Source: Kordia zhangzhouensis (GTDB taxonomy: Bacteria; Bacteroidota; Bacteroidia; Flavobacteriales; Flavobacteriaceae). From it: a DNA stretch of 64,000 nucleotides. The DNA lies in the NCBI RefSeq assembly GCF_001005305.1, contig NZ_LBMH01000002.1, positions 124,001 to 188,000 on the forward strand. Reading direction: 5' to 3'. This document shows, piece by piece, positions 1 through 9,394 of this stretch. A model generated the notes under the pieces. It was given only the letters and a program-made list of their open reading frames with translations. It searched no databases and was not told where the DNA came from. Positions within the stretch are counted from its first letter, which is position 1. Every line of letters starts with the position of its first letter. Position numbers and translations under genes: made by a program.

Positions 1-1292
1 ACATCTCCTTTTGCTACTTTTCCATCACGGATTCCGTCGTTGGCTTCGTATTCGCCTTCAAAGACTTTGGCTTTTCCTGTGAATTTTAATCCTTCTTTCC
101 CTGTAATTTTCGCTACGCTTCCTTCACTTGCCAAGTTTCCATATAGCATGCGTAAGTGTCCCGAAACTTTGATTGGTTTTTCAACTGGTTTTATTACATC
201 TTGCCCTTCTGTTAAATCGTCAACATCCAGTAAGTTTTCTACCATGGTTTTTCCCGTTACGGTTAAACAATCGCCGTGTAAGAGTCCTTTTTTGAGTAGA
301 TATTTTAATACCGCAGGAATTCCGCCAACCGCATGCACATCTTCCATTAAGTATTTTCCGCTTGGTTTTAAGTCAGCTAGAAATGGAGTGGTATCGCTTA
401 TTTTTTGAAAGTCTTCTAGTGTAAATTCAATTTGTGCTGCTCTCGCTATGGCGAGAAAGTGTAATACTGCATTGGTAGATCCGCCCAAAATAGTCACCAA
501 ACGCACTGCATTTTCTAATGATTTTCTTGTGATGATATCTGACGGCTTGATATCTTTTTCTAACAATACACGCATGGCTTCACCAGCCGCAACCGATTCT
601 TGCTTTTTAGCATCGCTCAATGCAGGATTTGACGAATTGAACGGTAATGCCATTCCCAAGGCTTCTATGGCAGATGCCATCGTGTTTGCCGTGTACATTC
701 CGCCACAAGCGCCAGCACCTGGACAAGCTTTTTCAACGATATTTTGGTATTCAGTTTCGTCCATTGTGCCTGCTACTTTGCTTCCCCACGCTTCAAAAGC
801 AGAAACCACATCGAGTTTTTTTCCGTTGTGACATCCAGAATCAATCGTTCCGCCATAAACCAGAATACTCGGACGATTTAAACGAATCATTGCCATTAAC
901 GCACCTGGCATGTTTTTGTCGCAACCTACTACCGTGATTAATCCGTCGTAACTCATGGCTTGCACTACGGTTTCCATAGAATCCGCAATGATGTCGCGTG
1001 ATGGTAAGGAATAGCGCATTCCAGGTGTTCCCATCGAGATTCCGTCACTCACGCCAATCGTGTTAAATATGAGTCCAACAATAGCTGAGTTTTTCGTTCC
1101 TTGTTTGGCGAGTTTTGCTAAGTCGTTTAAGTGCATGTTACACGGATTGCCTTCGTAGCCTGTACTTGCAATGCCGACAATTGGTTTAAAAAAGTCTTCT
1201 TTGGTCAACCCAATAGCGTGCAACATGGCTTGTGCCGCAGGTTGCGTAGGATCTTGTGTAACAGTTTTACTGTATTTATTGAGATTGTTCAT
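1..1292 (-). CDS. ilvD: Dihydroxy-acid dehydratase, 3' end cut by window edge
   Basis: Dehydrates 2,3-dihydroxy-isovalerate and 2,3-dihydroxy-3-methylvalerate to the 2-keto acids of valine and isoleucine synthesis; cytoplasmic iron-sulfur enzyme. About 430 residues are visible, starting [10 protein letters not shown] at 1292. The three cluster cysteines of the IlvD/Edd family are present at about C51 (GNPCNMH), C124 (CDKNMPGA) and C196 ([11 protein letters not shown]). The reading frame stays open to base 1, so the C-terminal quarter lies outside. It starts 2 bp after ilvE ends, so the two are co-transcribed, with further ilv genes expected to the left. Control is probably through the Ile/Val leader region at 2354-2629. 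Confidence 0.96.
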   Translation of the reverse strand, partial: MNNLNKYSKTVTQDPTQPAAQAMLHAIGLTKEDFFKPIVGIASTGYEGNPCNMHLNDLAKLAKQGTKNSAIVGLIFNTIGVSDGISMGTPGMRYSLPSRDIIADSMETVVQAMSYDGLITVVGCDKNMPGALMAMIRLNRPSILVYGGTIDSGCHNGKKLDVVSAFEAWGSKVAGTMDETEYQNIVEKACPGAGACGGMYTANTMASAIEALGMALPFNSSNPALSDAKKQESVAAGEAMRVLLEKDIKPSDIITRKSLENAVRLVTILGGSTNAVLHFLAIARAAQIEFTLEDFQKISDTTPFLADLKPSGKYLMEDVHAVGGIPAVLKYLLKKGLLHGDCLTVTGKTMVENLLDVDDLTEGQDVIKPVEKPIKVSGHLRMLYGNLASEGSVAKITGKEGLKFTGKAKVFEGEYEANDGIRDGKVAKGD

Positions 1293-1294
1293 TT

Positions 1295-2188
1295 TTAAAT
1301 TGCTTCAGAGAGTTTGCTGTTGCGTTTGCACAGTACTTCTTGTTTGTATAGTTGCATCAATTTGTAGCCGAGAGACGCTTCCCACGAAAGTGGAAATATA
1401 TAGTCATCCAACGATTGTAAACCGACAACCTCAGCGGCAGTTCCTGTAAAAAAGGCACTGTCTGCTTGTTTGAGTTCGGCTAGCGTAAAGCTGGTTTCTT
1501 CTACAGAAATACCTATTTCTTTACAGATGTCGATGATGGTAGAACGTGTAATGCCAGGCATGATATGTCCGCGTTTTGGTGTATAGAGTTTGCCATTTTT
1601 TTCCATAAATACATTCGCGCCCGAACATTCTGCTACATTTCCGTTCATGTCTAACAATAACGCTTCGTCATAACCTTCGTTTTTAGCTTCGTTAGTTGAT
1701 AGAATAGAGTTGGTGTAATGTCCCGTGATTTTTGCTTCTACAAAGCACGATTTTGGATTGGGACGCTCAAAGCGAGAAGTTTTTACACGTAAGAGTTTGT
1801 CGCCCATATATTTTCCCCATTCCCAACATTGGATGGTTAGGATGGATTCGTCAGACGTTAACAAACTCATATTGGCGCCTGTGGTCAAAATAGGTCTGAT
1901 GTACGCGTCTTCGAGATTGTTTTTTGCTAGTAATTGATACGTGATGTCTACCAATTCTTCCGTAGTATAGTGGCACGGAATTCCCATAACGCTTGCGCCA
2001 AATTTGAGTCGCTCGTAATGTTCATGTGCTTTAAAGATTTTTGCGCCGAATTTAGTTTTGTACGAACGGATGCCTTCAAATACGCCATTTCCGTAGTGTA
2101 AGGTTTGACTGTACAAGTTTGCAGACGCCGTTTCAGGATGCAGAAACGCTCCGTTGTGATAGATGATACTGTCGTTTGTATAATACAT
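1295..2188 (-). CDS. ilvE: Branched-chain amino acid aminotransferase
   Basis: A 297-residue fold-type IV PLP aminotransferase that makes Val, Ile and Leu from their keto acids with glutamate. Visible family features are the [14 protein letters not shown] segment near the N-terminus, the [11 protein letters not shown] stretch carrying the PLP lysine (around residue 155), and the late [11 protein letters not shown] block. Length is normal for bacterial IlvE. It is the first structural gene of the ilv operon and begins about 225 bp downstream of the second leader peptide stop. Glutamate, its amino donor, is made by the neighbouring gltBD products, a sensible but separate unit. Confidence 0.95.
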   Translation of the reverse strand: MYYTNDSIIYHNGAFLHPETASANLYSQTLHYGNGVFEGIRSYKTKFGAKIFKAHEHYERLKFGASVMGIPCHYTTEELVDITYQLLAKNNLEDAYIRPILTTGANMSLLTSDESILTIQCWEWGKYMGDKLLRVKTSRFERPNPKSCFVEAKITGHYTNSILSTNEAKNEGYDEALLLDMNGNVAECSGANVFMEKNGKLYTPKRGHIMPGITRSTIIDICKEIGISVEETSFTLAELKQADSAFFTGTAAEVVGLQSLDDYIFPLSWEASLGYKLMQLYKQEVLCKRNSKLSEAI

Positions 2189-2353
2189 GTTACTAGTACT
2201 TTATGATTCGAAATTAGTTTTATTATGTTTTTTTGAAATTATTGTTTTGAGACTTTCGCCTTAAATCAATTTTACAATTTTTTATTTAATACACTGATAA
2301 TCAATTACATAATATGTTTACTGATACAACATTCAACACCTGATATTTTGAAT

Positions 2354-2390
2354 AAAAAAAGCCTGTATCAAGTTGATACAGGCTTTTATT
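2354..2390 (-). terminator. Second ilv attenuator terminator
   Basis: A perfect 10-bp stem (2361-2370 with 2374-2383, 3-nt loop) carries an A run on the left and a T run on the right, so it can terminate in both directions. On the minus strand it follows leader peptide 2 and precedes ilvE. The 5' arm plus loop reads TGTATCAAC, which is exactly complementary over 9 nt to GTTGATACA lying directly after the leader stop codon (2406-2414). That gives a competing antiterminator. Confidence 0.85.
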
Positions 2391-2414
2391 TTCTATATAG
2401 CAGATTGTATCAAC

Positions 2415-2465
2415 TCACGTAGAATTCATAATAATGACAATGATATTGATAATGACCTGTTTCAT
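2415..2465 (-). CDS. Ile/Val-rich leader peptide 2 (attenuation)
   Basis: A 16-codon ORF on the minus strand, reading MKQ-VIINIIVII-MNST then TGA. Nine consecutive residues contain six Ile and two Val, as expected for a regulatory peptide sensing charged tRNA-Ile and tRNA-Val. The segment able to form an antiterminator starts right at the stop codon, so a ribosome that finishes translation would cover it and allow termination, whereas a ribosome stalled on the Ile/Val codons would leave it free. The ORF is too short to be proven by coding statistics; the support is composition plus position. Confidence 0.75.
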   Translation of the reverse strand: MKQVIINIIVIIMNST

Positions 2466-2501
2466 GTTAAATATATTTTCCTCTTATCCTTTAATTTTTG
2501 T

Positions 2502-2532
2502 AAAAAAAAAGCCTTCCATTTTTCAGGAAGGC
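2502..2532 (-). terminator. First ilv attenuator terminator
   Basis: A 7-bp GC-rich stem GCCTTCC/GGAAGGC (2511-2517 with 2526-2532) is followed on the minus strand by nine Us. It stands about 34 nt after the stop of leader peptide 1. The sequence AGGAATGC overlapping that stop (2560-2567) can pair with GCCTTCCT of the 5' arm at 7 of 8 positions, a plausible antiterminator. Confidence 0.8.
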
Positions 2533-2566
2533 TAAGTATTTATATTGTTCAAAAATATCGCATTCC

Positions 2567-2629
2567 TCATCGTTGTGACTGAATCACAATAATGTTGATG
2601 ACAATGATATTTTGTGTTTGCTTGTTCAT
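2567..2629 (-). CDS. Ile/Val-rich leader peptide 1 (attenuation)
   Basis: A 20-codon ORF on the minus strand starting MNKQTQN, followed by IIVINIIVI and QSQR, then TGA. Composition matches leader peptide 2: six Ile and two Val in nine residues. The two ORFs share the 14-nt stretch AATATCATTGTCAT, which suggests that the whole leader-terminator module was duplicated. It is followed by its own terminator (2502-2532) and then by the second leader module. No clear Shine-Dalgarno is visible, as usual in this phylum. Confidence 0.75.
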   Translation of the reverse strand: MNKQTQNIIVINIIVIQSQR

Positions 2630-2752
2630 TTGTTGTATCAAAGATTGAAAAAGTTTTTTAAGATTCCTAATCGTTTTTGAAAAAATGTTGGGTTTTTCCT
2701 GTGTTTGTAGGGAAAAGTTTTTAAGTTGATATTATAATTTTAGGCAACATAA

Positions 2753-2895
2753 GAACCTTTTTGGTAACGCTCATTTTTGTCTTGACACAAAAACGAGCCA
2801 AAAAAGTCAAGACAATCTATAGGAAATTGCTGCGCACCATTCGTTCATGCGCTCCATGCTTGATGCTACGCATCGCAATTCCACTTTTCACTCTT
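2753..2895. repeat. Probable dispersed intergenic repeat with inverted core
   Basis: Non-coding stretch between the ilv leader and gltD. Its core is a perfect 10-bp inverted repeat TTGTCTTGAC/GTCAAGACAA (2777-2786 with 2806-2815) around an AAAACGAGCCAAAAAA spacer, followed by a sequence rich in GCGC and ATGC words unlike its AT-rich surroundings. I recall similar text between genes in other flavobacterial genomes, but no second full copy is in this window. The rest of the 2630-2989 gap shows no gene. Confidence 0.5.
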
Positions 2896-2989
2896 TATTT
2901 CTTAAGATTGTTATTTAAAGAATCAAACAAAATCATGAATAAGGCAACTTTTATTTTACTTCAAAAATACTCTCTTAACTACTATTTTA

Positions 2990-4456
2990 TTAAATCCTCG
3001 GCAAATCATTCTCATCTTTTAACGGCAAATTAGAACTTCCCATTAAATACGCATCTACATGATGTGCTGCTTGGCGACCTTCCGAAATTGCCCAAACAAT
3101 GAGCGATTGTCCTCTGCGCATGTCGCCCGCTACGAAGATTCCGTCTTTGTTGGTAGCGTAGTTTTTGGTCGTTGCTTTGATGTTGGTTCTGAAATCCATT
3201 TCTAGGTCAAATGCTTCTGCCAATGTTTTTTCTGCACCTGTAAAACCTAATGCTAATAATACCAAATCGCATTCCCACGTTTTTTCTGTGTTTGAAATTT
3301 TTTTGAGTGTCGGTCGTTTGCCTTCTTCAAAAATCCATTCAACTTGTACAGTTTTTAATCCCGTAAGGTTTCCGTTGGCATCTTTGATGAATTTTTCTGT
3401 TGAAATGCTAAAATGACGTTCCACACCTTCTTGATGTGACGATGTTGTTTTGAGCTTCATCGGCCAATACGGCCACGGTTGATGCGCGGGTCTGCCAACC
3501 GTTGGCTTGCTTAAGATTTCAAAATTTGTAACTGATTTTGCGCCGTGACGATTACTTGTACCAATACAATCCGAACCTGTATCGCCACCGCCAATGACAA
3601 TGACTTTTTTGTCTTTCGCAGAAATGATGTCTTCAAAATCTACCAAACCATCTACGTATTGATTGTTGAGTTTTAGGAAATCCATCGCTTGGTGAACGCC
3701 TTTCGCGTCTGCGCCGTCAATCGGAATGTTTCTTCGTACTGTCGCGCCACCGCAGAGTAAAATTGCATCAAAATCTGCTTTGAGTTGTTGTGCATCTATG
3801 GTCACACCAACATGTGCATTGGTTTTGAAGGTAATTCCTTCTTCTTCTAACACAGCCAAACGACGGTCGATAATGTGTTTTTCCATCTTAAAATCTGGAA
3901 TTCCGTAACGCAACAATCCGCCAATTTTTTCATCACGTTCAAAAACAGTTACCGAATGACCTGCACGATTGAGTTGTTGTGCCGCAGCCAATCCTGCAGG
4001 GCCAGAACCGACAATCGCAACCGATTTTTCGGTACGTACTTTCGGTGGTTTTGGAACAATCCAGCCTTCCGTAAAAGCGGTTTCTACAATATTTTTCTCA
4101 ATATTTTCAATACTTACCGGATCTTCGTTGATGCCTAACACACACGCTTCTTCGCAAGGCGCGGGACATAAGCGACCTGTAAATTCTGGAAAGTTGTTCG
4201 TTGCGTGCAATATTTCTGCCGCTTCTTTCCATTTACCACGATAGACTTTGTCATTGAAATCGGGAATTAAGTTTCCGAGCGGACAACCGCTGTGACAAAA
4301 CGGAATGCCACAATCCATACAGCGCGCACCTTGTTCTTCCAGTTTTGATTTTTCTAGCGCGATGGTAAATTCTTTGTAGTTTTTGATACGTTTTGCTGGA
4401 GCTTTATACGCTTCATCTTGGCGTTTGTACTCCATAAATCCTGTTATTTTTCCCAT
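2990..4456 (-). CDS. gltD: Glutamate synthase small subunit
   Basis: The 488-residue NADPH-oxidising subunit of glutamate synthase; passes electrons through FAD and 4Fe-4S clusters to GltB. N-terminal Fe-S cysteines are in CMDCGIPFCHSGCP and CPAPCEEACV. The FAD-binding GSGPAGLAAAQQL motif lies near residue 150 and the NAD(P)-binding VIGGGDTGSDC near 290. The C-terminal GDMRRGQSLIVWAISEGRQAA block is typical of the family. It follows gltB with a 3-bp gap, so the two subunits are translated from one mRNA. It ends at 2990, next to the repeat-bearing gap. Confidence 0.97.
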   Translation of the reverse strand: MGKITGFMEYKRQDEAYKAPAKRIKNYKEFTIALEKSKLEEQGARCMDCGIPFCHSGCPLGNLIPDFNDKVYRGKWKEAAEILHATNNFPEFTGRLCPAPCEEACVLGINEDPVSIENIEKNIVETAFTEGWIVPKPPKVRTEKSVAIVGSGPAGLAAAQQLNRAGHSVTVFERDEKIGGLLRYGIPDFKMEKHIIDRRLAVLEEEGITFKTNAHVGVTIDAQQLKADFDAILLCGGATVRRNIPIDGADAKGVHQAMDFLKLNNQYVDGLVDFEDIISAKDKKVIVIGGGDTGSDCIGTSNRHGAKSVTNFEILSKPTVGRPAHQPWPYWPMKLKTTSSHQEGVERHFSISTEKFIKDANGNLTGLKTVQVEWIFEEGKRPTLKKISNTEKTWECDLVLLALGFTGAEKTLAEAFDLEMDFRTNIKATTKNYATNKDGIFVAGDMRRGQSLIVWAISEGRQAAHHVDAYLMGSSNLPLKDENDLPRI

Positions 4457-4459
4457 GTC

Positions 4460-7400
4460 TTACGCTGTTTGCAATTGTTCTTTTTGTAATCGTACCAAAG
4501 CCTGACGGTATTCTTCTGGTACTATTTTTAAGAATTTTGGCAGATAATGTTGCCAATCGTCTAAAATTCGTTTCGCTAAAGGACTTTCCGTGGCCTGATA
4601 GTGATTTTGGATGAGTTGTTTGAGTTGCAGTTCGTCTTCTTTCGATGTAATCGGATCTATATTTAGACTTTCTGAATTGCAATTTTGCACAAAAAAAGTA
4701 TTGTCCATGTCCAAAATATACGCGATTCCGCCGCTCATTCCTGCACCAAAATTGCGTCCAATTTTCCCAAGAATAACTGCCACACCACCCGTCATGTATT
4801 CACAACCGTGATCGCCAATTCCTTCTACCACAGCTTTCGCGCCTGAGTTTCGCACACAAAAACGCTCGCCTGCTTTTCCGTTGATGTACACTTCGCCCGA
4901 AGTGGCGCCGTACAAGGTTACATTTCCTGTGATGACATTGTCTTCAGGAATAATCGTGGATTCTTTCGGAACTTTTACGATGAGTTTTCCGCCTGATAAG
5001 CCTTTTCCTAAGTAATCATTGGTATTACCGTGAACTGTCATGCGAATTCCTTTGGTTGTAAACGCTCCAAAACTTTGTCCCGCAGCACCTTTAAAGTCTA
5101 TATTGATGGTATCTTCTGGCAATCCTTCTGCACCGTAAATTTTAGAGATTTCATTGCTGATAATCGCGCCAACAGCTCTGTCAATATTGGTGATGTTGAA
5201 TTGTAAATCGGTTCGTTGTCTTCTAAATAATGCTTGATGCGCTTGTTTGATGATGTTGAAATCCAGATGTGTTTCTAAATTGTGCTCTTGGGCTTCTGTA
5301 TTGTACAATTTTACCGCATCGGAAACTGCTACTTTGTGAAGAATCGGCGTCAAATCAATTCCAGAGGCTTTGTAATGTTCAATGGCTTTGTTTCGATTGA
5401 GTTTTTGGACTTGTCCCACCATTTCGTTCACAGTTTTAAACCCAAGTTTTGCCATGATTTCTCGCAATTCCTGCGCTACGAAATACATATAATTCACGAC
5501 GTGTTCTGGTTTTCCTTTGAACTTTTTCCGCAATTCAGGATTTTGCGTTGCAATTCCGACAGGACAAGTATTTAAGTGACAAACACGCATCATAATACAA
5601 CCCGAAGCCACTAACGGCGCGGTGGCAAACCCAAATTCTTCAGCGCCTAATAAACAGGCAATCGCAACATCGCGACCTGTTTTTAATTGTCCGTCACATT
5701 CCAACACCACACGATTTCGGAGATTGTTCATCACCAAGGTTTGTTGTGCTTCCGCAATTCCCAATTCCCATGGCAGTCCTGCATGTTTTAAAGATGTTAG
5801 TGGAGAAGCGCCTGTTCCGCCATCAAATCCAGAAATGAGAATGACATCGGCTTTTGCTTTGGCAACTCCCGCAGCGACAGTTCCTACGCCAATTTCAGAG
5901 ACCAATTTCACATTGATTCTAGCTTCACGATTGGCAGCTTTGACGTCGTAAATGAGTTGTGATAAATCTTCAATGGAATAGATATCGTGATGCGGCGGCG
6001 GCGAAATGAGTCCGACATACGGCGTAGAGTTTCGCGTTTTTGCAATTTCAGGATTTACTTTTGGTCCTGGCAATTGTCCACCTTCACCTGGTTTGGCACC
6101 TTGTGCAATTTTGATTTGAATTTCATTCGCATTTGTCAAATAATTTGATGTCACACCAAAACGTCCTGAAGCAACTTGCTTGATAGCCGAGTTTTTCCAG
6201 TCGCCTTGCGCACTTTTATAGAAACGCTCTTGGTCTTCGCCGCCTTCGCCTGAGTTCGATTTTCCACCGATTCTGTTCATCGCAATAGCTAAGTTTTCGT
6301 GCGCTTCTTTACTGATAGAACCATACGACATAGCGCCTGTTTTGAAACGTTTTACAATTTCCGTCCACGGTTCTACTTCTTCAATCGGAATTGGATCAAA
6401 TTGGTCAAATTCAAACAAGCCACGAATAGTCATGAGGCTTTTGGATTGATTATTGACCAACTCGGAATATTCTTTGAACGTGGAAGCTTTGTTTGTTCTG
6501 ACGGATTCTTGCAATTTGGCAACCGTCAACGGATTGAATACATGTTTTTCTTGTCCACGTCGCCAACGATATTCGCCACCAACTTCAATGTCTGCGCTCA
6601 CTTCATTGACTTGAAAAGCTTTTTTGTGACGTTTTACAATTTCTTGTTCTATTTCGCGTAAGCCAATTCCTTGAATGCGCGTGGGTGTGTTGGGAAAGTA
6701 TTTCTTGACTGTCGTCGAATTGATTCCGATACATTCAAATAGTTGCGAACCACGATAAGAATTGAGCGTCGAAATTCCGATTTTGTTCATCACTTTTAGA
6801 ATACCTTTTCCTATTGCTTTGTTGTAATTTTTGATTGCGGTTAGATATTCATGTTCTGTGATATCGCCATTAAGTACTTGCTTTTCTACAATTTCATTTA
6901 CGATATACGGATTGACCGCGCTCGCACCAAAACCAAATAACAGTGCAAAATGATGTACTTCGCGTGGTTCTGCTGATTCAATAATCAGGCTTATTTTGGA
7001 GCGTTTTTTGAGTTTGTGCAAGGCGTGATTGACGTATGAACACGCTAATAATGCTGGAATTGGCGCATGTTTTTCGTCTACATATCTATCGGATAGAATG
7101 ATGATATTTGCGCCGTTGTCAATTGCTTTGGATGCTTTGTGCATCAAGTTTTCTAAAGCGATTTCTAGTTCGTTTAAACCACGATTTACTTCGTACAACA
7201 TTGAAATAGACGCCACTTTAAAGTTTGGATTGCTGTCGTAGTTTCGAATTTTATCCAAATCGTGCTTAGAAATGACTGGATTTTGAATTTTCAGCTTTTT
7301 ACAATGCTCCGGGCTGATGTCAAAAAGATTGACATCGCTTCCCAATGTGAGACTGATGTCTGTGATTAATTCTTCGCGAACACCATCCAACGGCGGATTC

Positions 7401-8965
7401 GTTACTTGCGCAAACAGCTGCTTAAAATAGTTGTAAATGAGTTGTGGCTTTTCTGAAAGAATTGCGATTGGTGTATCGCTTCCCATAGAACCAATGGGTT
7501 CTTTTGCCAGTTGCGCCATGGGACGAATGATGGTGTTTAAATCTTCTTGTGTATAGCCGAAGACAATTTCACGCTTTTTAAGGTCAATTTCGTCATATTG
7601 AATCGGACCTTTTTTAGCGGAAATATCGCGTAAATGCACTAGGTTTTCATTCAACCATTTTCGGTATGGATGTTTTGCCGCAATCGTTTCCTTGATTTCT
7701 TCGTCATTGACAATTCGCCCTTCATTCATGTTTACTAAAAACATTTTTCCAGGTTCTAAACGCCCGTGAAATGCTACGTTTTCTGGTTTGATATCCACAA
7801 CGCCCATTTCTGACGACATGATGACATTTCCGTTTTTTGTAACGGTATATCGCGACGGACGCAATCCGTTTCTGTCCAACACTGCACCAATGTAATTTCC
7901 ATCTGTAAATGGAATCGACGCAGGTCCGTCCCACGGTTCCATGACACAGGAATTGTATTCGTAAAATGCGCTTTTGGTGTCAGACATGTTTGGGTTTTTC
8001 TCCCAAGCTTCCGGCACTAACATCATCATGGCTTCTGGCAGTGAACGCCCTGACATGAGTAATAATTCCACCACCATATCTAAGGTAGCTGAATCGGATT
8101 TTCCTTTAAGAATGGTTGGTAAAATGCGCTTGATGTCTTTTCCGAATAATGGACTTTCCATGATTTCTTCACGCGAAAACATCCGAGAAACATTCCCGCG
8201 AAGGGTATTGATTTCACCGTTATGACAGATGTAGCGAAATGGTTGCGCCAAATCCCACGTAGGAAAGGTGTTGGTTGAAAATCGCTGATGTACCAACGCC
8301 AAGCGTGTGTCTAAATCGGCATCGAATAAGTCCAAATAGTATTCGTTGATGTGTTCTGGTTTGAGCAAGCCTTTGAATATGATGATTTTGGTAGACAAAC
8401 TTGGAACATAGAAAAATTTATGCTGCGAAAGTTTGGAATTATAAATGATGTGTTCCGTAATTTTTCGCGCCGCAAATAGTTTGATATTGAACTCACGATT
8501 GCTTTGTGATGCTGATGATTTTCCAACAAATAGTTGTTTTACAAACGGCTCTGTTTCTTTGGCAATTTCACCCAAAACATCACTATTTACTGGCACATCG
8601 CGCCAACCGATGAGTTGTAATCCTTGAGTTGCTATTTCCTTTTCAAAAACCTCAATACAGTACTGTCGCTGATTGTCTTTTTGGGGAAGAAATACATTGC
8701 TGACTGCATATTCGCCCGCTTTTGGCAGTTTGAAATCGCACGATTTTTTAAAGAATTCATGCGGAATATCTATTAAAATTCCGGCACCATCACCCGTAAC
8801 GCCATCCGCACTAACCGCACCGCGATGTTCTAGTTTTACCAAAATTTCGAGTGCTTTATGAATGATATCATTGGAGCGTTTTCCTGTTAGGCTACATATA
8901 AATCCAGCGCCGCAATTATCGTGTTCAAATTCGGGTAAATAGAGTCCTTGTTTCGTTAGCATCAT
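4460..8965 (-). CDS. gltB: Glutamate synthase large subunit
   Basis: About 1501 residues; transfers the amide of glutamine to 2-oxoglutarate to make two glutamates. The sequence begins MMLTKQGLYLPEFEHDNCGAG, so the Ntn-type catalytic Cys (about residue 18) must be exposed by removing a short propeptide. It has the class II amidotransferase domain (1-400), a central domain, the FMN/2-oxoglutarate synthase domain (roughly 800-1200, with GEGGEDQERF and GAKPGEGGQLPG), the 3Fe-4S cysteines in CIMMRVCHLNTCPVG, and a C-terminal beta-helix domain. I chose ATG 8965; an in-frame TTG immediately upstream (8968) and a second ATG (8962) are alternatives. Upstream is a 430-bp AT-rich regulatory gap. Confidence 0.97.
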   Translation of the reverse strand: MMLTKQGLYLPEFEHDNCGAGFICSLTGKRSNDIIHKALEILVKLEHRGAVSADGVTGDGAGILIDIPHEFFKKSCDFKLPKAGEYAVSNVFLPQKDNQRQYCIEVFEKEIATQGLQLIGWRDVPVNSDVLGEIAKETEPFVKQLFVGKSSASQSNREFNIKLFAARKITEHIIYNSKLSQHKFFYVPSLSTKIIIFKGLLKPEHINEYYLDLFDADLDTRLALVHQRFSTNTFPTWDLAQPFRYICHNGEINTLRGNVSRMFSREEIMESPLFGKDIKRILPTILKGKSDSATLDMVVELLLMSGRSLPEAMMMLVPEAWEKNPNMSDTKSAFYEYNSCVMEPWDGPASIPFTDGNYIGAVLDRNGLRPSRYTVTKNGNVIMSSEMGVVDIKPENVAFHGRLEPGKMFLVNMNEGRIVNDEEIKETIAAKHPYRKWLNENLVHLRDISAKKGPIQYDEIDLKKREIVFGYTQEDLNTIIRPMAQLAKEPIGSMGSDTPIAILSEKPQLIYNYFKQLFAQVTNPPLDGVREELITDISLTLGSDVNLFDISPEHCKKLKIQNPVISKHDLDKIRNYDSNPNFKVASISMLYEVNRGLNELEIALENLMHKASKAIDNGANIIILSDRYVDEKHAPIPALLACSYVNHALHKLKKRSKISLIIESAEPREVHHFALLFGFGASAVNPYIVNEIVEKQVLNGDITEHEYLTAIKNYNKAIGKGILKVMNKIGISTLNSYRGSQLFECIGINSTTVKKYFPNTPTRIQGIGLREIEQEIVKRHKKAFQVNEVSADIEVGGEYRWRRGQEKHVFNPLTVAKLQESVRTNKASTFKEYSELVNNQSKSLMTIRGLFEFDQFDPIPIEEVEPWTEIVKRFKTGAMSYGSISKEAHENLAIAMNRIGGKSNSGEGGEDQERFYKSAQGDWKNSAIKQVASGRFGVTSNYLTNANEIQIKIAQGAKPGEGGQLPGPKVNPEIAKTRNSTPYVGLISPPPHHDIYSIEDLSQLIYDVKAANREARINVKLVSEIGVGTVAAGVAKAKADVILISGFDGGTGASPLTSLKHAGLPWELGIAEAQQTLVMNNLRNRVVLECDGQLKTGRDVAIACLLGAEEFGFATAPLVASGCIMMRVCHLNTCPVGIATQNPELRKKFKGKPEHVVNYMYFVAQELREIMAKLGFKTVNEMVGQVQKLNRNKAIEHYKASGIDLTPILHKVAVSDAVKLYNTEAQEHNLETHLDFNIIKQAHQALFRRQRTDLQFNITNIDRAVGAIISNEISKIYGAEGLPEDTINIDFKGAAGQSFGAFTTKGIRMTVHGNTNDYLGKGLSGGKLIVKVPKESTIIPEDNVITGNVTLYGATSGEVYINGKAGERFCVRNSGAKAVVEGIGDHGCEYMTGGVAVILGKIGRNFGAGMSGGIAYILDMDNTFFVQNCNSESLNIDPITSKEDELQLKQLIQNHYQATESPLAKRILDDWQHYLPKFLKIVPEEYRQALVRLQKEQLQTA

Positions 8966-9159
8966 CAAATATTTTTAAGGTTTTTTACACCATGATTTAA
9001 TGTCTAAGATAACCGCAAGAATTTTATAATAAAAAAACACAAAACACTTTTCTGAAATTGATAATTTATAGTGTTGTTCAATGATAAATTACCAATTTTA
9101 AGGCTTTATTTTATCAAAATCATACATGTTTAAAAATCTTATAAAATGTTAATTTTTTA

Positions 9160-9173
9160 CGAAAACGTTTGCG
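9160..9173. promoter_or_regulatory. Possible LacI-family operator
   Basis: CGAAAACGTTTGCG is a palindrome at 12 of 14 positions, centred on AACGTT. That is the shape of many LacI/GalR-family operators. No LacI-type regulator is in the window and the target gene is not known, so this is a shape match only. Confidence 0.35.
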
Positions 9174-9276
9174 AAAAATTAGTTTTTATATCAAATAATT
9201 ACTTTTTTAACTAAAATCATATAAAATAAATAAAAACTACTTTATCAATTTATCAAAAAATCTTCTTTTAAAAAGT

Positions 9277-9353
9277 TAACCCTTAAAAAATATAAGGGTA
9301 AAATTTACATTGTCATAAAAATTATTTTTTTACCCCTAAAAAATATAGGGTTA
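9277..9353. promoter_or_regulatory. Two similar dyads, possible paired operator
   Basis: Two dyads of the form ACCCTTA-N7-TAAGGGT (9279-9299) and TACCCCTA-N7-TAGGGTTA (9331-9353, one mismatch) share the spacer AAAAATA. Their centres are about 53 bp apart, close to five helical turns. They sit 40-120 bp upstream of the gene starting at 9395. A regulator binding both sites is one reading; weak hairpins in a 5' leader are another. Confidence 0.45.
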
Positions 9354-9394
9354 AAAAATTATTTATATAGGTTTGTTATTGATCTAATTAAAAA

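Larger units (their letters stand above)
8966..9394. other. AT-rich intergenic regulatory region
   Basis: 429 bp between divergently transcribed gltB and the 247-residue outer-membrane-like gene, without a credible ORF. It holds a LacI-type near-palindrome at 9160-9173 and two related dyads at 9277-9353, listed separately. Promoters for both genes should lie here, but no clean TTG-N19-TAnnTTTG match was found. Confidence 0.7.

Noticed and set aside
2373-2582. 69-codon plus-strand ORF over the ilv leader region
   Set aside because: It reads through both terminators and the leader peptides in antisense and has no protein-like blocks.
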